Positions 34,557-43,564 of a DNA stretch of 64,000 nt are shown piece after piece. The stretch comes from Cyclobacteriaceae bacterium (GTDB lineage Bacteria; Bacteroidota; Bacteroidia; Cytophagales; Cyclobacteriaceae), in NCBI GenBank assembly GCA_028285685.1, contig JANQOR010000009.1, forward strand, positions 111,744 through 175,743, read 5' to 3'. The notes under the pieces were generated by a model. It ran no database searches, was not told the DNA's origin, and worked only from the letters and a program-made list of their open reading frames with translations. Numbering within the stretch: position 1 is the stretch's first letter; every line of letters starts with the position of its first letter. The translations under genes were made by a program, and so were the position numbers.

Positions 34557-35501
34557 TCAATTGGGAGTTATGGAATTTCTAACGGAATCGATGGTGTCAA
34601 AAAGTACACCTTCCTTAAGAGCGTATGCCGAGACTCTAAGTGCTTGAATGTTCAATTTTTTTATGAGATAGTCAATTAAGGCGCAGGCCACGACAATCAT
34701 GTCTACACGCATTTCTATCATACCTTTGATCGCCAACCTCTGACTTCTTGTCTTCCTGATAAGATCCAGGTAGATAACATCAAATGATGTTATTGGGAGA
34801 GGTAATTCCGTTTGGCCTTCTTCGATTTCACAATTTTCTTTGGCACAATAGATATCGCTGAGTGTATCAAAAGTGCCGGAACAACCGACCAGTGTAGCAG
34901 GCTGATGAATGGCGCATTGTTCTAATAGCTCACCTAATTCCTCAGAGAAATAATTATTCAACTGTGTCAGTTCATTAGCAGAAATAGGATCATGGTGATG
35001 GAACTTCTCAACGAGCCTTTGACCTCCTACTTCGAAGCTTTTTAGCCAATAGGTTTTTTCCTTGTCAGCAATTATGAATTCAATACTGCCACCGCCGATG
35101 TCCATTATCAAATTCTTTTTGTCTCCCAGATCAAGTGCCATTCGGGTTCCCTTTAGGATCAACTGTGCCTCCTGTTCTCCGGAAATAATTTGTGTTGAAA
35201 TGTTGGTTTTCTTTGCTATTTCATGGATTAGTTCTTCACCGTTATTAGCGTTTCGTATCGCGCTGGTTGCAGTCGAGAAAATTTGTGTGATCCCCGTATT
35301 GTCAATTTCTTTCTTGAATTGAGTGATCGTGTTTAATGCTCGATCCCATGCTTCAGAGGTAATTCTGTTATCATTGATCCCCTTCTCACCAATTTTGACA
35401 GCCACACGTTCCTTGTAAAAAACCCTATACGATTTAGCGGTCACCTCAGCCAGCATAAGGTGAAAGGTATTGGTACCCATATCGATGATCGCTATCTTCA
35501 T
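34557..35501 (-). CDS. Ppx/GppA family phosphatase
   Basis: About 314 residues from the ATG at 35501; the frame's TTG at 35513 is less likely. The ASKHA-fold motifs are IAIIDMGTNTFHLMLAE (phosphate 1) and LIMDIGGGSIEFI (phosphate 2), with ATSAIRNA between. It lacks the long C-terminal HD domain of E. coli Ppx/GppA, as in many Bacteroidota members. It hydrolyses polyphosphate or pppGpp. It precedes the Ldh-type gene by 13 bp. Confidence 0.9.
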   Translation of the reverse strand: MKIAIIDMGTNTFHLMLAEVTAKSYRVFYKERVAVKIGEKGINDNRITSEAWDRALNTITQFKKEIDNTGITQIFSTATSAIRNANNGEELIHEIAKKTNISTQIISGEQEAQLILKGTRMALDLGDKKNLIMDIGGGSIEFIIADKEKTYWLKSFEVGGQRLVEKFHHHDPISANELTQLNNYFSEELGELLEQCAIHQPATLVGCSGTFDTLSDIYCAKENCEIEEGQTELPLPITSFDVIYLDLIRKTRSQRLAIKGMIEMRVDMIVVACALIDYLIKKLNIQALRVSAYALKEGVLFDTIDSVRNSITPN

Positions 35502-35659
35502 AAGCCGCCGCAATATACTAGTGATTTTTTCGATTTTCTTATTTTTTCCAATGAACGAATATGAATTTTTTTCATCTCGAAACCGGGTCTGCTAAATCGG
35601 ACTAATTAGCAATCGAATCAATAGCTAAGTCGTCTTATCTTTACCGCTTTCTAAAAAAT

Positions 35660-37243
35660 ATGAGTTCAGAAAAACCAAAGACAGCGACTAATATTCAGAC
35701 GATTTCGGAGAAGGTCGAGAGGCTTGAAGCCATGAATGAAGAAGCCCTTAAGGGTGGTGGAGAAGACAGAATTGCTAAGCAGCACGAAAAAGGGAAACTA
35801 ACTGCGAGAGAACGTATTGATCTTTTGCTGGATGCCGGTTCATTCCAGGAGATTGGAAAATTTGTAACCCATAGGGCGACCGACTTTGGTATGGCTAAGC
35901 AGAAGATATTGGGGGATGGTGTCGTAACAGGATATGGGACAATTGATGGTCGATTGGTCTATGTTTTCAGCCAGGACTTCACTGTTTTTGGTGGATCGCT
36001 TTCGGAAACTTTCGCTGAGAAAATAGTCAAGGTGATGGATTTGGCAATGAAAAACGGTGTCCCAGTAATTGGGTTGAATGATTCAGGAGGAGCGCGTATT
36101 CAGGAAGGTGTGGTTTCGCTGGGAGGCTACGCAGATATTTTTTACCGAAATACGCTTGCTTCAGGAGTTGTTCCGCAGATTTCTGCGATCCTCGGACCGT
36201 GTGCCGGTGGAGCTGTGTACTCTCCTGCGATTACTGACTTCATTTTTATGGTGGAGAATTCCAGTTACATGTTTGTTACTGGGCCAAATGTGGTAAAAAC
36301 GGTAACGCAAGAGGATGTAACAAGTGAAGAACTTGGTGGTGCACAGGCGCACGCTACAAAAAGCGGAGTTACCCACTTCGCATGTTCGAATGAGGCTGAG
36401 TGCATTCTGCAGATCAAGCAACTGATGAGCTACATTCCATCTAATTGCGAAGATGATCCACCAAGACTTGATTATGAGCTGGGTGATGAAACGAGAGAAC
36501 AACTAGATACATTATTACCAGACAATCCAAATCAGCCTTATGATATGCATGAGGTCATTGAAGGGATTGTTGATGTGGACAGTTTTCTTGAGGTCCATAA
36601 AGATTTTGCAGGAAATATCATTTGCGGTTTTGCACGCTTGGCTGGCAGGAGCATCGGCATTGTTGCTAACCAACCAATGGTAATGGCTGGAGTGTTGGAT
36701 ATCCATTCCAGTACGAAAGCGGGGCGTTTTGTGAGATTCTGCGACAGTTTTAATATACCGTTGTTAGTTCTTGTGGATGTTCCCGGTTTCCTACCTGGTA
36801 CAGATCAGGAGTGGAACGCTATTATCACAAATGGTGCAAAACTCCTGTATGCGTTCAGTGAGGCGACTGTTCCGAGGATTTCCGTAATCACCAGAAAGGC
36901 CTACGGGGGTGCATATGATGTAATGAATTCCAAACACATCGGAGCCGATATGAACTATGCCTGGCCTACTGCAGAAATTGCTGTTATGGGAGCGCAGGGG
37001 GCCTCCGAGATCATTTTTAGAAAAGAGATCCAAAGTTCCGATGACCCGAATCAAAAGCATCAGGAGAAAATCAACGAATACACCGAAAAATTTGCAAACC
37101 CTTACATTGCAGCTGCCAGGGGTTTTGTTGATGAGGTTATTATGCCGAAGAATACACGAATCAAGTTAATTCATGCCTTTTCGATGCTGGAAAACAAGGT
37201 GGACTCGCTACCAAGGAAGAAGCATGGGAATATACCTTTGTAG
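35660..37243 (+). CDS. Acyl-CoA carboxylase beta subunit (carboxyltransferase)
   Basis: A 527-residue carboxyltransferase with two crotonase-fold halves. Motifs include [19 protein letters not shown] and [16 protein letters not shown] in the first half and [16 protein letters not shown] and [12 protein letters not shown] in the second, with oxyanion Gly-rich turns. Such proteins transfer CO2 from biotin to propionyl-CoA or methylmalonyl-CoA. No biotin carboxylase or BCCP gene is adjacent, so the alpha subunit is elsewhere. It is monocistronic by context, with a 5' leader of about 15-20 nt (TATCTTTA at 35636-35643 is a weak -7 candidate). Confidence 0.93.
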   Translation: MSSEKPKTATNIQTISEKVERLEAMNEEALKGGGEDRIAKQHEKGKLTARERIDLLLDAGSFQEIGKFVTHRATDFGMAKQKILGDGVVTGYGTIDGRLVYVFSQDFTVFGGSLSETFAEKIVKVMDLAMKNGVPVIGLNDSGGARIQEGVVSLGGYADIFYRNTLASGVVPQISAILGPCAGGAVYSPAITDFIFMVENSSYMFVTGPNVVKTVTQEDVTSEELGGAQAHATKSGVTHFACSNEAECILQIKQLMSYIPSNCEDDPPRLDYELGDETREQLDTLLPDNPNQPYDMHEVIEGIVDVDSFLEVHKDFAGNIICGFARLAGRSIGIVANQPMVMAGVLDIHSSTKAGRFVRFCDSFNIPLLVLVDVPGFLPGTDQEWNAIITNGAKLLYAFSEATVPRISVITRKAYGGAYDVMNSKHIGADMNYAWPTAEIAVMGAQGASEIIFRKEIQSSDDPNQKHQEKINEYTEKFANPYIAAARGFVDEVIMPKNTRIKLIHAFSMLENKVDSLPRKKHGNIPL

Positions 37244-37358
37244 GTGGGAGCGATAAGCCTTAAGCTGAAAAGCAGCAAGCCTTAAATCACTAGCTATAAG
37301 GGAGGGTTATGTAGTAAACCACAAGCTAAAGCCACTGCTTCGTCTTTGAAGTAAGGAA

Positions 37359-37712
37359 ATGAGAAACTACAAGGAACTTCTGATTTGGAAGAAGGGTATG
37401 GAAATATGGCTATTATCCTATAAGCTGACAAAATCACTCCCGAAAGAAGAAAGGTTTGGATTGGTAAGCCAAATCAATCGAGCATCTTCCTCGATTCCCG
37501 CAAACATTGCGGAAGGAAGTAGTAGGAAAAGCCAGAAGGACTATGCAAGGTTTATCCAAATAGCGTTGGGCTCAGCATTTGAGTTAGAGACCTTCTTTAT
37601 TGGTATCATAAGATTGAATCTTCTTAGAAAAGATCACGTAGAGGAAGTGCTACAACTGATCACTGATGAACAAAAAATGCTTTCTGGGTTTTTGAAAAAA
37701 TTGGGATCTTAG
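37359..37712 (+). CDS. Four-helix bundle protein (IVS/S23-type, TIGR02436)
   Basis: A 117-residue helical protein. The family motif SQINRASSSIPANIAEGSSR (about residues 39-58) is clear, with LIWKKGMEIWLLSYKLTKSL before it and SAFELETFFI after. Such proteins were first found in intervening sequences within 23S rRNA genes; free copies are common and of unknown role. Both flanks contain short repeats of AAGC-type words (GCAAGCCTTAA upstream, GTAGCTTGCGGCTTGAAACT downstream) like those often seen around such genes, suggesting a mobile cassette. No rRNA sequence is visible here. Confidence 0.87.
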   Translation: MRNYKELLIWKKGMEIWLLSYKLTKSLPKEERFGLVSQINRASSSIPANIAEGSSRKSQKDYARFIQIALGSAFELETFFIGIIRLNLLRKDHVEEVLQLITDEQKMLSGFLKKLGS

Positions 37713-37773
37713 ACGCTTCAGGCTGGTACATCTCTTTTTCATCTTGTAGCTTGCGGCTTGAAACTTGACACTT

Positions 37774-38463
37774 ATGAAAGTTGCAATAGTAACCGCAGCC
37801 AGCAAAGGAATGGGAGCCGCAATAGCGCGAAAACTTCATTCCGACGGATACGACTTAGCGTTGATGTCTCGCTCTGAAGGGATCGTTTCGTTGTCAAATG
37901 AGTTAGATGCTTTTTCTATGCAGGGATCTACAGATAACGCAGAAGATCTTCGATCCCTCGTGGAAACCACTTTGATAAAGTATGGACGAGTAGATGCCGT
38001 AGTCTGCAACACGGGTCATCCTCCGAAGGGTAAGCTGCTGGAATTGACCGATGAAGACTGGTTAGCTGGCTTTAACTTGGCCTTGATGAATGTAGTTCGT
38101 ATGTCCAGGTTCGTGGTTCCCAAGATGAAAGATGGCGGATCTATTGTTAACATCTCGACTTTTGGCGCCAAGGAACCATCATTGAATTTCCCGATCTCAT
38201 CTGTGGCAAGGGCCGCTCTAAGCAGTTTCGCTAAGCTTTTTGCAACGGAATTCGGAGCTTCCAAAATCCGTATGAATAATGTTTTACCAGGTTTTATAAA
38301 TAGCTATCCAGCTGACCAGGAAACTATAGACACCATCCCGATGCTTCGACAAGGTACTCCTGAAGAAGTAGCCGAGTTGGTTTCCTTTTTGGTGTCAGAG
38401 AAGTCGGCATATATCACTGGACAGGATTTCCTTATTGACGGTGGACTAGTAAAATCGATTTAA
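37774..38463 (+). CDS. SDR-fold protein with degenerate active site
   Basis: About 229 residues from the ATG at 37774; the frame's TTG at 37765 would add three residues. The NAD-binding Rossmann motif is VTAASKGMGAAIA, followed by NTGHPPKG in the NNAG position and Ser128 (INVNISTF-like VNISTF). The Tyr-x-x-x-Lys pair is replaced by Ser142 and Arg146 (PISSVARAALSSF), while the C-terminal half keeps the FabG fold (VLPGFINSYP, DFLIDGG). The missing Tyr and Lys imply loss or change of dehydrogenase activity; several Bacteroidota and archaeal homologues share this. Function unknown. Confidence 0.8.
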   Translation: MKVAIVTAASKGMGAAIARKLHSDGYDLALMSRSEGIVSLSNELDAFSMQGSTDNAEDLRSLVETTLIKYGRVDAVVCNTGHPPKGKLLELTDEDWLAGFNLALMNVVRMSRFVVPKMKDGGSIVNISTFGAKEPSLNFPISSVARAALSSFAKLFATEFGASKIRMNNVLPGFINSYPADQETIDTIPMLRQGTPEEVAELVSFLVSEKSAYITGQDFLIDGGLVKSI

Positions 38464-38510
38464 GGATTGGTAGATTTAGTCGATTGTCGACTTCCTGATC
38501 AAGAAATTTT

Positions 38511-38544
38511 CATTCAATCGAGTCAATCATTCAATCGAGATAAT
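38511..38544. repeat. Two tandem 17-bp units upstream of the M42 peptidase
   Basis: CATTCAATCGAGTCAAT is followed at 38528 by CATTCAATCGAGATAAT, a direct repeat with two mismatches near the end. It lies 32 bp before the M42 start codon, where a regulator could bind two adjacent sites, or it may be incidental. Confidence 0.5.
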
Positions 38545-38575
38545 CTAAAATTGTAAAAAATTCTACGACGTAAAA

Positions 38576-39643
38576 ATGGATAAGAAGAGTAAAGATTTTC
38601 TGTATAAATACCTTAACAACGCAGCTCCAACGGGCTTTGAAGTTGAGGGTCAAAAAATATGGTTGGACTACCTAAAGCCGTACGTTGATTCCTACGAGGT
38701 TGACACCTATGGTAGTGTGTACGGTGTGGTTAATCCTGATGCCAAGTACAAAGTTGTCATCGAAGCACATGCGGACGAGATCAGCTGGTTTGTCAATTAC
38801 ATCACAGAAAAGGGATATATCTACGTCGTGCGAAATGGTGGATCGGATCATCAGATCGCTCCGTCTATGCGGGTGAATCTTCATACGAAGAAGGGACCGG
38901 TAAAAGGAATTTTCGGCTGGCCTGCGATTCATGTGCGGAAAGAAAAAGAGGACAACCCGACCATGAAGAATATCTGCATTGATGTCGGAGCGTCCAGCAA
39001 GAAAGAAGTTGAAAAACTAGGCATCCATGTGGGCACGGTTGTGACCTTTGAGGACGAGCTGATGGAACTTAACAAAAAGTACATTGTAGGACGAGCCTTA
39101 GACAACCGTGCAGGAGGATTTATGATTGCTGAGGTTGCAAGACGAATTCATGAGAATAAGATCAAACTTCCTTTTGGCTTGTATGTAGTGAATTCTGTTC
39201 AGGAGGAAATCGGACTACGCGGAGCGGAGATGATGGCGCATCGCATAAAACCAGACCTGGCGATCGTAACGGACGTCACCCATGACACGCAATCTCCTAT
39301 GTACAACAAGATTACTAGCGGAGATGTTACGGCAGGAGAGGGTGCTGCAGTTACGTATGGCCCTGCTGTTCAAAATAATGTCCGGGACATGATCATTAAG
39401 GTGGCGGAAAAAAACAAAATTCCGTTTCAACGCATTGCTGCATCACGAACTACTGGTACTGATACAGACGCCTTCGCTTATTCCGACAAAGGCGTGGCTT
39501 CAGCCTTGATTTCACTACCGTTAAAATACATGCACACCACTGTCGAGATGGTGCATCAGGATGATGTTGAGAGCGTGATCAGATTAATTTATGAGACGGT
39601 GATTCAGGTGAAAAACAACCAGGATTTCCGATATCTGAAGTAA
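38576..39643 (+). CDS. M42 family metallopeptidase (glutamyl aminopeptidase/endoglucanase type)
   Basis: A 355-residue cytoplasmic peptidase. Metal ligands of the M42/M20 dinuclear site are visible: His65 and Asp67 (IEAHADE), the bridging Asp in RALDNRAGG, the Glu pair in QEEIGLRGA, Asp in TDVTHD and His in KYMHTTVEMVHQDD. These enzymes are large self-compartmentalising aminopeptidases. It lies 3 bp before a metal-receptor-fold gene, so the two share a transcript. Confidence 0.92.
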   Translation: MDKKSKDFLYKYLNNAAPTGFEVEGQKIWLDYLKPYVDSYEVDTYGSVYGVVNPDAKYKVVIEAHADEISWFVNYITEKGYIYVVRNGGSDHQIAPSMRVNLHTKKGPVKGIFGWPAIHVRKEKEDNPTMKNICIDVGASSKKEVEKLGIHVGTVVTFEDELMELNKKYIVGRALDNRAGGFMIAEVARRIHENKIKLPFGLYVVNSVQEEIGLRGAEMMAHRIKPDLAIVTDVTHDTQSPMYNKITSGDVTAGEGAAVTYGPAVQNNVRDMIIKVAEKNKIPFQRIAASRTTGTDTDAFAYSDKGVASALISLPLKYMHTTVEMVHQDDVESVIRLIYETVIQVKNNQDFRYLK

Positions 39644-39646
39644 GCG

Positions 39647-40396
39647 ATGGACAACCTCCTGACGGCCACAGATCAGATGGATCGGGAGGTTACCTTTTCG
39701 TTTCCGCCCACCCGAATCGTTTCCCTTGTTCCTTCACAAACTGAGTTTCTACTTGATATCGGTGCTTCTGTAGTAGGCCGAACCAAATTTTGTATTCATC
39801 CAGAGAGCGAGGTGAAAAATATTGATCTTGTTGGTGGAACTAAGAAATTTCGATTTGATAGAATCAAGAACCTTAGTCCAGATCTCATCATTGGAAACAA
39901 AGAAGAAAACTACCAGGAAGGAATTGAAGAGCTAGCACATGATTTTCCGGTTTGGATGAGCGATATTTTTACCTTGGAAGATTCTTTTGATATGATGAGT
40001 AGCCTGGGAAAGATCTGCGATCTTGAGCTCAGAGCCGAGCACGTGGTTTCTGATTGTAAAGCTTCACTGAAAAGGGTTGAGGGGAAGTTTTCAGGAAAAG
40101 TGGTGTATCTAATCTGGAAAAATCCCTGGATGGCTGCAGGTAAAAACACCTTCATTGATCATATGCTCACATTTCTTGGATACGAAAACCTGATTTCAGA
40201 TGAACGATATCCTCATCTTACAATGCAAAAAATAGCTGAGTTAATTCCTGATAAGATCTTATTGAGTTCGGAACCCTTTCCATTCAAAGAGAATGAGCTC
40301 AAAGAAGCTAGTAACTTATGGCCAGGTGCTGAGTGTCAGTTGGTAGATGGTGAGCTGTACAGTTGGTATGGCAGTCGATTAAGAAATTGGGGGTAA
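39647..40396 (+). CDS. Helical-backbone metal receptor (BtuF-like) without signal peptide
   Basis: A 249-residue protein matching class III substrate-binding proteins of the BtuF/vitamin B12-type family: PTRIVSLVPSQTEFLLDIGA, LSPDLIIGNKEENY and LTMQKIAELIPDKILLSSEP. Unlike periplasmic BtuF, it begins MDNLLTATDQMDREV with no hydrophobic signal, so it is probably cytoplasmic and may not be a transporter component. It follows the M42 peptidase by 3 bp and precedes the asparaginase-type lipoprotein by 27 bp. Its ligand is unknown. Confidence 0.82.
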   Translation: MDNLLTATDQMDREVTFSFPPTRIVSLVPSQTEFLLDIGASVVGRTKFCIHPESEVKNIDLVGGTKKFRFDRIKNLSPDLIIGNKEENYQEGIEELAHDFPVWMSDIFTLEDSFDMMSSLGKICDLELRAEHVVSDCKASLKRVEGKFSGKVVYLIWKNPWMAAGKNTFIDHMLTFLGYENLISDERYPHLTMQKIAELIPDKILLSSEPFPFKENELKEASNLWPGAECQLVDGELYSWYGSRLRNWG

Positions 40397-40423
40397 CTTA
40401 AAACGTTCCAACTACCGTCGATT

Positions 40424-41398
40424 ATGAAATCAAGAAGGACATTTTTAAAAAATGGTGTCGCCATCACTGCAGGCCTAAGCTTAGCTGGAACTTCCTGTGT
40501 GGGTGAAAGTGAGATTCAAAGAGAGCGATCCACCAAGCCTAAGGCGATTAGCACCTGGAATCATGGTTTGTCGGCAAATGAGGAAGCATGGAAGACGCTT
40601 GTGGATGGTGGCTCAGCACTAGACGCTGTTGAAACGGGTGTCATGGTAGTTGAAGCGGACCCTAAGTCGACTTCTGTAGGTTTGGGAGGCCTACCCGATC
40701 GTGATGGAAATGTCACTTTGGATGCCTGCATCATGGATCATTTGGGAAACGCTGGATCAGTTAGTTTTCTCCAACATATCAAGCACCCGATTTCCGTTGC
40801 CAGAAAAGTGATGGAAGAGACACCACACGTGATGTTAGTTGGGGACGGGGCCCTGAAGTTTGCATTGAGTAAGGGTTTTAAAAAAGAGCAATTACTCACA
40901 GAAGACTCAAGGGACCAGTGGAAAAAGTGGAAGGAAGAATCCAAGTATCGACCGATAATCAATTCAGAAAATCATGATACTATTGGCATGATCTGCCAGG
41001 ACAGTAAAGGAAATCTATCCGGATCCTGCACCACCTCCGGGGCTGCTTATAAAATGTACGGTCGCGTGGGAGATTCGCCGGTAATTGGTGCAGGACTCTT
41101 CGTGGACAATGATCACGGTGCTGCAGTCGCCACCGGAATGGGTGAGTTGATGCTGAAGACGCTTGGTTCGTTTCTAGTGGTAGAGTTGATCCGGCAAGGA
41201 GCAACAGCACAAGAGGCATGTGAGGCAGCTATTCAGCGGATTGTTGATAAACTCGACTATAAATCCTTTCAAGTGGGCTATCTAGCTATGGATAAAGCTG
41301 GAAACACTGGGGCATTCGCGATTCATCCGGGATTTAATTATGCGGAAATGGCGGATGGAAACAACATCCTAATCGACTCCCGATCTTACTCTAACTGA
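40424..41398 (+). CDS. Tat-exported glycosylasparaginase-like lipoprotein
   Basis: A 324-residue Ntn hydrolase. The N-terminus SRRTFLKNG is a twin-arginine signal and Cys25 sits in a lipobox-like LAGTSC, so it should be folded before export and then lipidated. The autocleavage nucleophile is Thr186 in NHDTIGM, and GSCTTSGAAYKMYGRVGDSP is the typical substrate-pocket block. Family members cleave the GlcNAc-Asn bond of N-glycopeptides (aspartylglucosaminidase). Context (peptidase plus metal-receptor gene) suggests glycopeptide use, but this is inference. Confidence 0.88.
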   Translation: MKSRRTFLKNGVAITAGLSLAGTSCVGESEIQRERSTKPKAISTWNHGLSANEEAWKTLVDGGSALDAVETGVMVVEADPKSTSVGLGGLPDRDGNVTLDACIMDHLGNAGSVSFLQHIKHPISVARKVMEETPHVMLVGDGALKFALSKGFKKEQLLTEDSRDQWKKWKEESKYRPIINSENHDTIGMICQDSKGNLSGSCTTSGAAYKMYGRVGDSPVIGAGLFVDNDHGAAVATGMGELMLKTLGSFLVVELIRQGATAQEACEAAIQRIVDKLDYKSFQVGYLAMDKAGNTGAFAIHPGFNYAEMADGNNILIDSRSYSN

Positions 41399-41413
41399 TC
41401 GAAGCTTATTGTC

Positions 41414-41449
41414 AAAGAAAAACTTGAAGCTGTGGCTAACGGCTTCAAG
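41414..41449 (-). terminator. Rho-independent terminator of the FISUMP gene
   Basis: On the minus strand a GCTTCAAG / CTTGAAGC type stem (41449-41442 and 41430-41423, 11-nt loop) is followed by TTTTTCTTT (41422-41414). It lies 20 bp past the stop of the FISUMP gene and could also stop the convergent asparaginase transcript. Confidence 0.65.
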
Positions 41450-41468
41450 CTAGGAGCCTGCGACTCTT

Positions 41469-42083
41469 CTAATTGTGGTACTTAACACATCGACAACTGA
41501 GCATGTGCTGATCGCCCACTCTTGAGTGATAAATGTTTTCATCATTTTTCTTCAAGGTGATAATGCCGGCGGTATTGCTATCCTTCAATTCATTGTCCCA
41601 CCAATTACCACTTTCTCCCAGCGCCTTGAATATATGTCCTGGCTGCCCGAAACCACCATACAACATATGCATGTCGCTTTCTTTTCCCTCGATCAAAAAC
41701 TTCCCCGAGTGATGCCACCCTCCAAAGAAATCGAAGAGGAATTTCCACTCATGAATGGTTGGTACATGCCACCCTTCAGGACAGGCCCTGTTAGCTTGTT
41801 CGTAGTTATACAGACGACCATATTTTTCAGCGTACTCCTTGGTGTCATTGTAAGTATAAGATCCTTCTACAAAGAACTTCACATTCTCTGCGAACCATGT
41901 ACGCTCAATGTATCCATTGTGATGTTTTTTTATAAAAGTGATTGTCTTGTACACCTGCCCATCTCTGGGGTCGGTGAAAGTCCCGACAGTATGGGAGAAC
42001 CTCTTCTTATTATGATGCTGTGCAACCGCTGCAACCGCAATACAAAGAAGGAATGAAAGTGAGAGTACAATTTTATTTTTCAT
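41469..42083 (-). CDS. Secreted FISUMP-domain protein
   Basis: A 204-residue protein with a signal peptide (about 1-21). The body matches the Fibrobacter succinogenes major paralogous domain (FISUMP): DPRDGQVYKTITF near the start, RLYNYEQANRACPEGWHVPT, then EWKFLFDFFGGW, and the terminal SCRCVKYHN. Such domains occur on secreted or cell-surface proteins of Bacteroidota and their role is unknown. It has no sorting domain. A hairpin terminator follows at 41449. Confidence 0.8.
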   Translation of the reverse strand: MKNKIVLSLSFLLCIAVAAVAQHHNKKRFSHTVGTFTDPRDGQVYKTITFIKKHHNGYIERTWFAENVKFFVEGSYTYNDTKEYAEKYGRLYNYEQANRACPEGWHVPTIHEWKFLFDFFGGWHHSGKFLIEGKESDMHMLYGGFGQPGHIFKALGESGNWWDNELKDSNTAGIITLKKNDENIYHSRVGDQHMLSCRCVKYHN

Positions 42084-42325
42084 GGCAGCTAAATTCTAGT
42101 ATGAGCAATTCTATGAAAAGAAATTTACTTAGGCAATTTCTGTGTTTTTTGGCATTTGTGATGGGTTATTGCCTCTGATTTCGATAAAAACTGCGTTCGA
42201 TGCAACGTAACATTGTTTTTACTAGAGCAAAAACCACCAAAATATAAAGAATAAAGTTCCTTCGGCCGCTTGTCGATGCAAACAGGAGATACCTACTTCA
42301 CAGAATTGCTTAAGATTGCAAGTAA

Positions 42326-43072
42326 ATGGAAGATTCCATGGACAAACAATCCGAATGCTCAAATTGTCATGCACGAACGAACGGCGATTTTTGTCACGTT
42401 TGTGGACAGTCTACTTCTATTCACCGCATCACCTTCAATGAAACCATCGGCGAGTTCTTTAGTTCGACTTTTTCTTTGGAGGGGCCGTTGCTTTCTACCA
42501 TTCGATTATTGATCGTCAATCCTGGACTTCTTTTCAGAGAATTTATAGGGGGAAAAAGAAAGAAATATTATAAGCCAGTCTCCTTTTTTGTGGTGATAAC
42601 AGCAACTTACCTAATCCTTAGGGCACTTATTGGCTATGATCCACTGGAAGGGAGAATGCCGCAGATTGATGAGAATGCTCCAGACGCTGTGGTAAGAGCA
42701 AAGAAGGCAGCCTACTACATGGTGGCAAACATCAATAACATTATGCTCTTCCTGGTGTTCGCGATTGGCCTGAACCACAAGTTCTTTTTCTGGAAACGTC
42801 ATAATCTAGCCGAGTATGTGACTATAGGTTTTTATGCCACGGGCATTTACACTATTTATGGGACCCTTCACATGGTTTTTAACGCGTATGTGACATCAAT
42901 TCCCAATCAAATCGCGCTTATCTTGTTGGTGATTTACCTGGCCTATTCAGCAATGTCCTTTCATCAAACAAGATCATTTTTGGCAATAGTTAAGTACCTG
43001 CTGTTAGGTCTTTTTAGCGTGGTACTTTATGTGATTTTTGGATACGGATTCTCCTTCTTGATGGTGTCTTAG
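42326..43072 (+). CDS. DUF3667 membrane protein with zinc ribbon
   Basis: A 248-residue protein. The N-terminus holds two CxxC pairs (ECSNCHARTNGDFCHVCGQ), a zinc ribbon typical of DUF3667. Residues about 60-245 hold several transmembrane segments (FFVVITATYLILRAL, NNIMLFLVFAIGL, TIGFYATGIYTIYG, IALILLVIYLAYSAM). ATG starts exist at 42326 and 42338. The 242 bp upstream contain no feature I can name. Function unknown. It converges on the thioredoxin gene with 6 bp between the ends. Confidence 0.82.
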   Translation: MEDSMDKQSECSNCHARTNGDFCHVCGQSTSIHRITFNETIGEFFSSTFSLEGPLLSTIRLLIVNPGLLFREFIGGKRKKYYKPVSFFVVITATYLILRALIGYDPLEGRMPQIDENAPDAVVRAKKAAYYMVANINNIMLFLVFAIGLNHKFFFWKRHNLAEYVTIGFYATGIYTIYGTLHMVFNAYVTSIPNQIALILLVIYLAYSAMSFHQTRSFLAIVKYLLLGLFSVVLYVIFGYGFSFLMVS

Positions 43073-43078
43073 GGGTCC

Positions 43079-43372
43079 CTAGTTCTGGGCTAAGACCTGC
43101 AATAATGCATGTTTTGGAACAACTCCGGACTGCCTCCAACGTTGCTTACCTCCTTTGAAAAGAATTAAAGTTGGCACACTTTGAACCTGAAATTTGTTAG
43201 CGGCTTTCGGATTACGATCAATGTCAATTTTTACAATTCTGACCTTACCACCCATATCTGATTTCACCTCTTGCAATATAGGTGCCATGGTTTTGCAAGG
43301 TCCACACCATTCTGCATGAAAATCCACCAATACTGGATCTTCCCCGTTGATCAACTCATTAAATTTTGACAT
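43079..43372 (-). CDS. trxA: Thioredoxin
   Basis: A 97-residue thioredoxin with the redox motif EWCGPCKTM (Cys23, Cys26), the cis-proline in QSVPTLILF and the C-terminal helix PKHALLQVL. There is no signal peptide, so it acts in the cytoplasm as a disulfide reductant, for example for MsrA-type enzymes. It is slightly shorter than E. coli thioredoxin (108 residues). Confidence 0.9.
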   Translation of the reverse strand: MSKFNELINGEDPVLVDFHAEWCGPCKTMAPILQEVKSDMGGKVRIVKIDIDRNPKAANKFQVQSVPTLILFKGGKQRWRQSGVVPKHALLQVLAQN

Positions 43373-43564
43373 AAGGCGAAATTATAGATAAGAGGTCTTT
43401 TTAGAAAATTGAGAAGGTAAACGAAATGTAAACATGTTAAAAAAGTCCTTCAGGATGCCCTCGACACTACAGGAACAAGAGTGTAAGTCCCGAGTTGCTG
43501 CTTTCTGCCCATTAGCTGGTTTGAATATTGATTGCTAGTTTGCAGAGTAAGTAATTCTATGCTC

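Noticed and set aside
36161-36502. Minus-strand 113-codon open frame
   Set aside because: Antisense to the carboxyltransferase gene, no motif.
41423-41449. AAGC-type hairpin considered as a solitary copy of the four-helix-bundle flanking repeat
   Set aside because: Its minus-strand T tract and position just after the FISUMP stop fit a terminator better.
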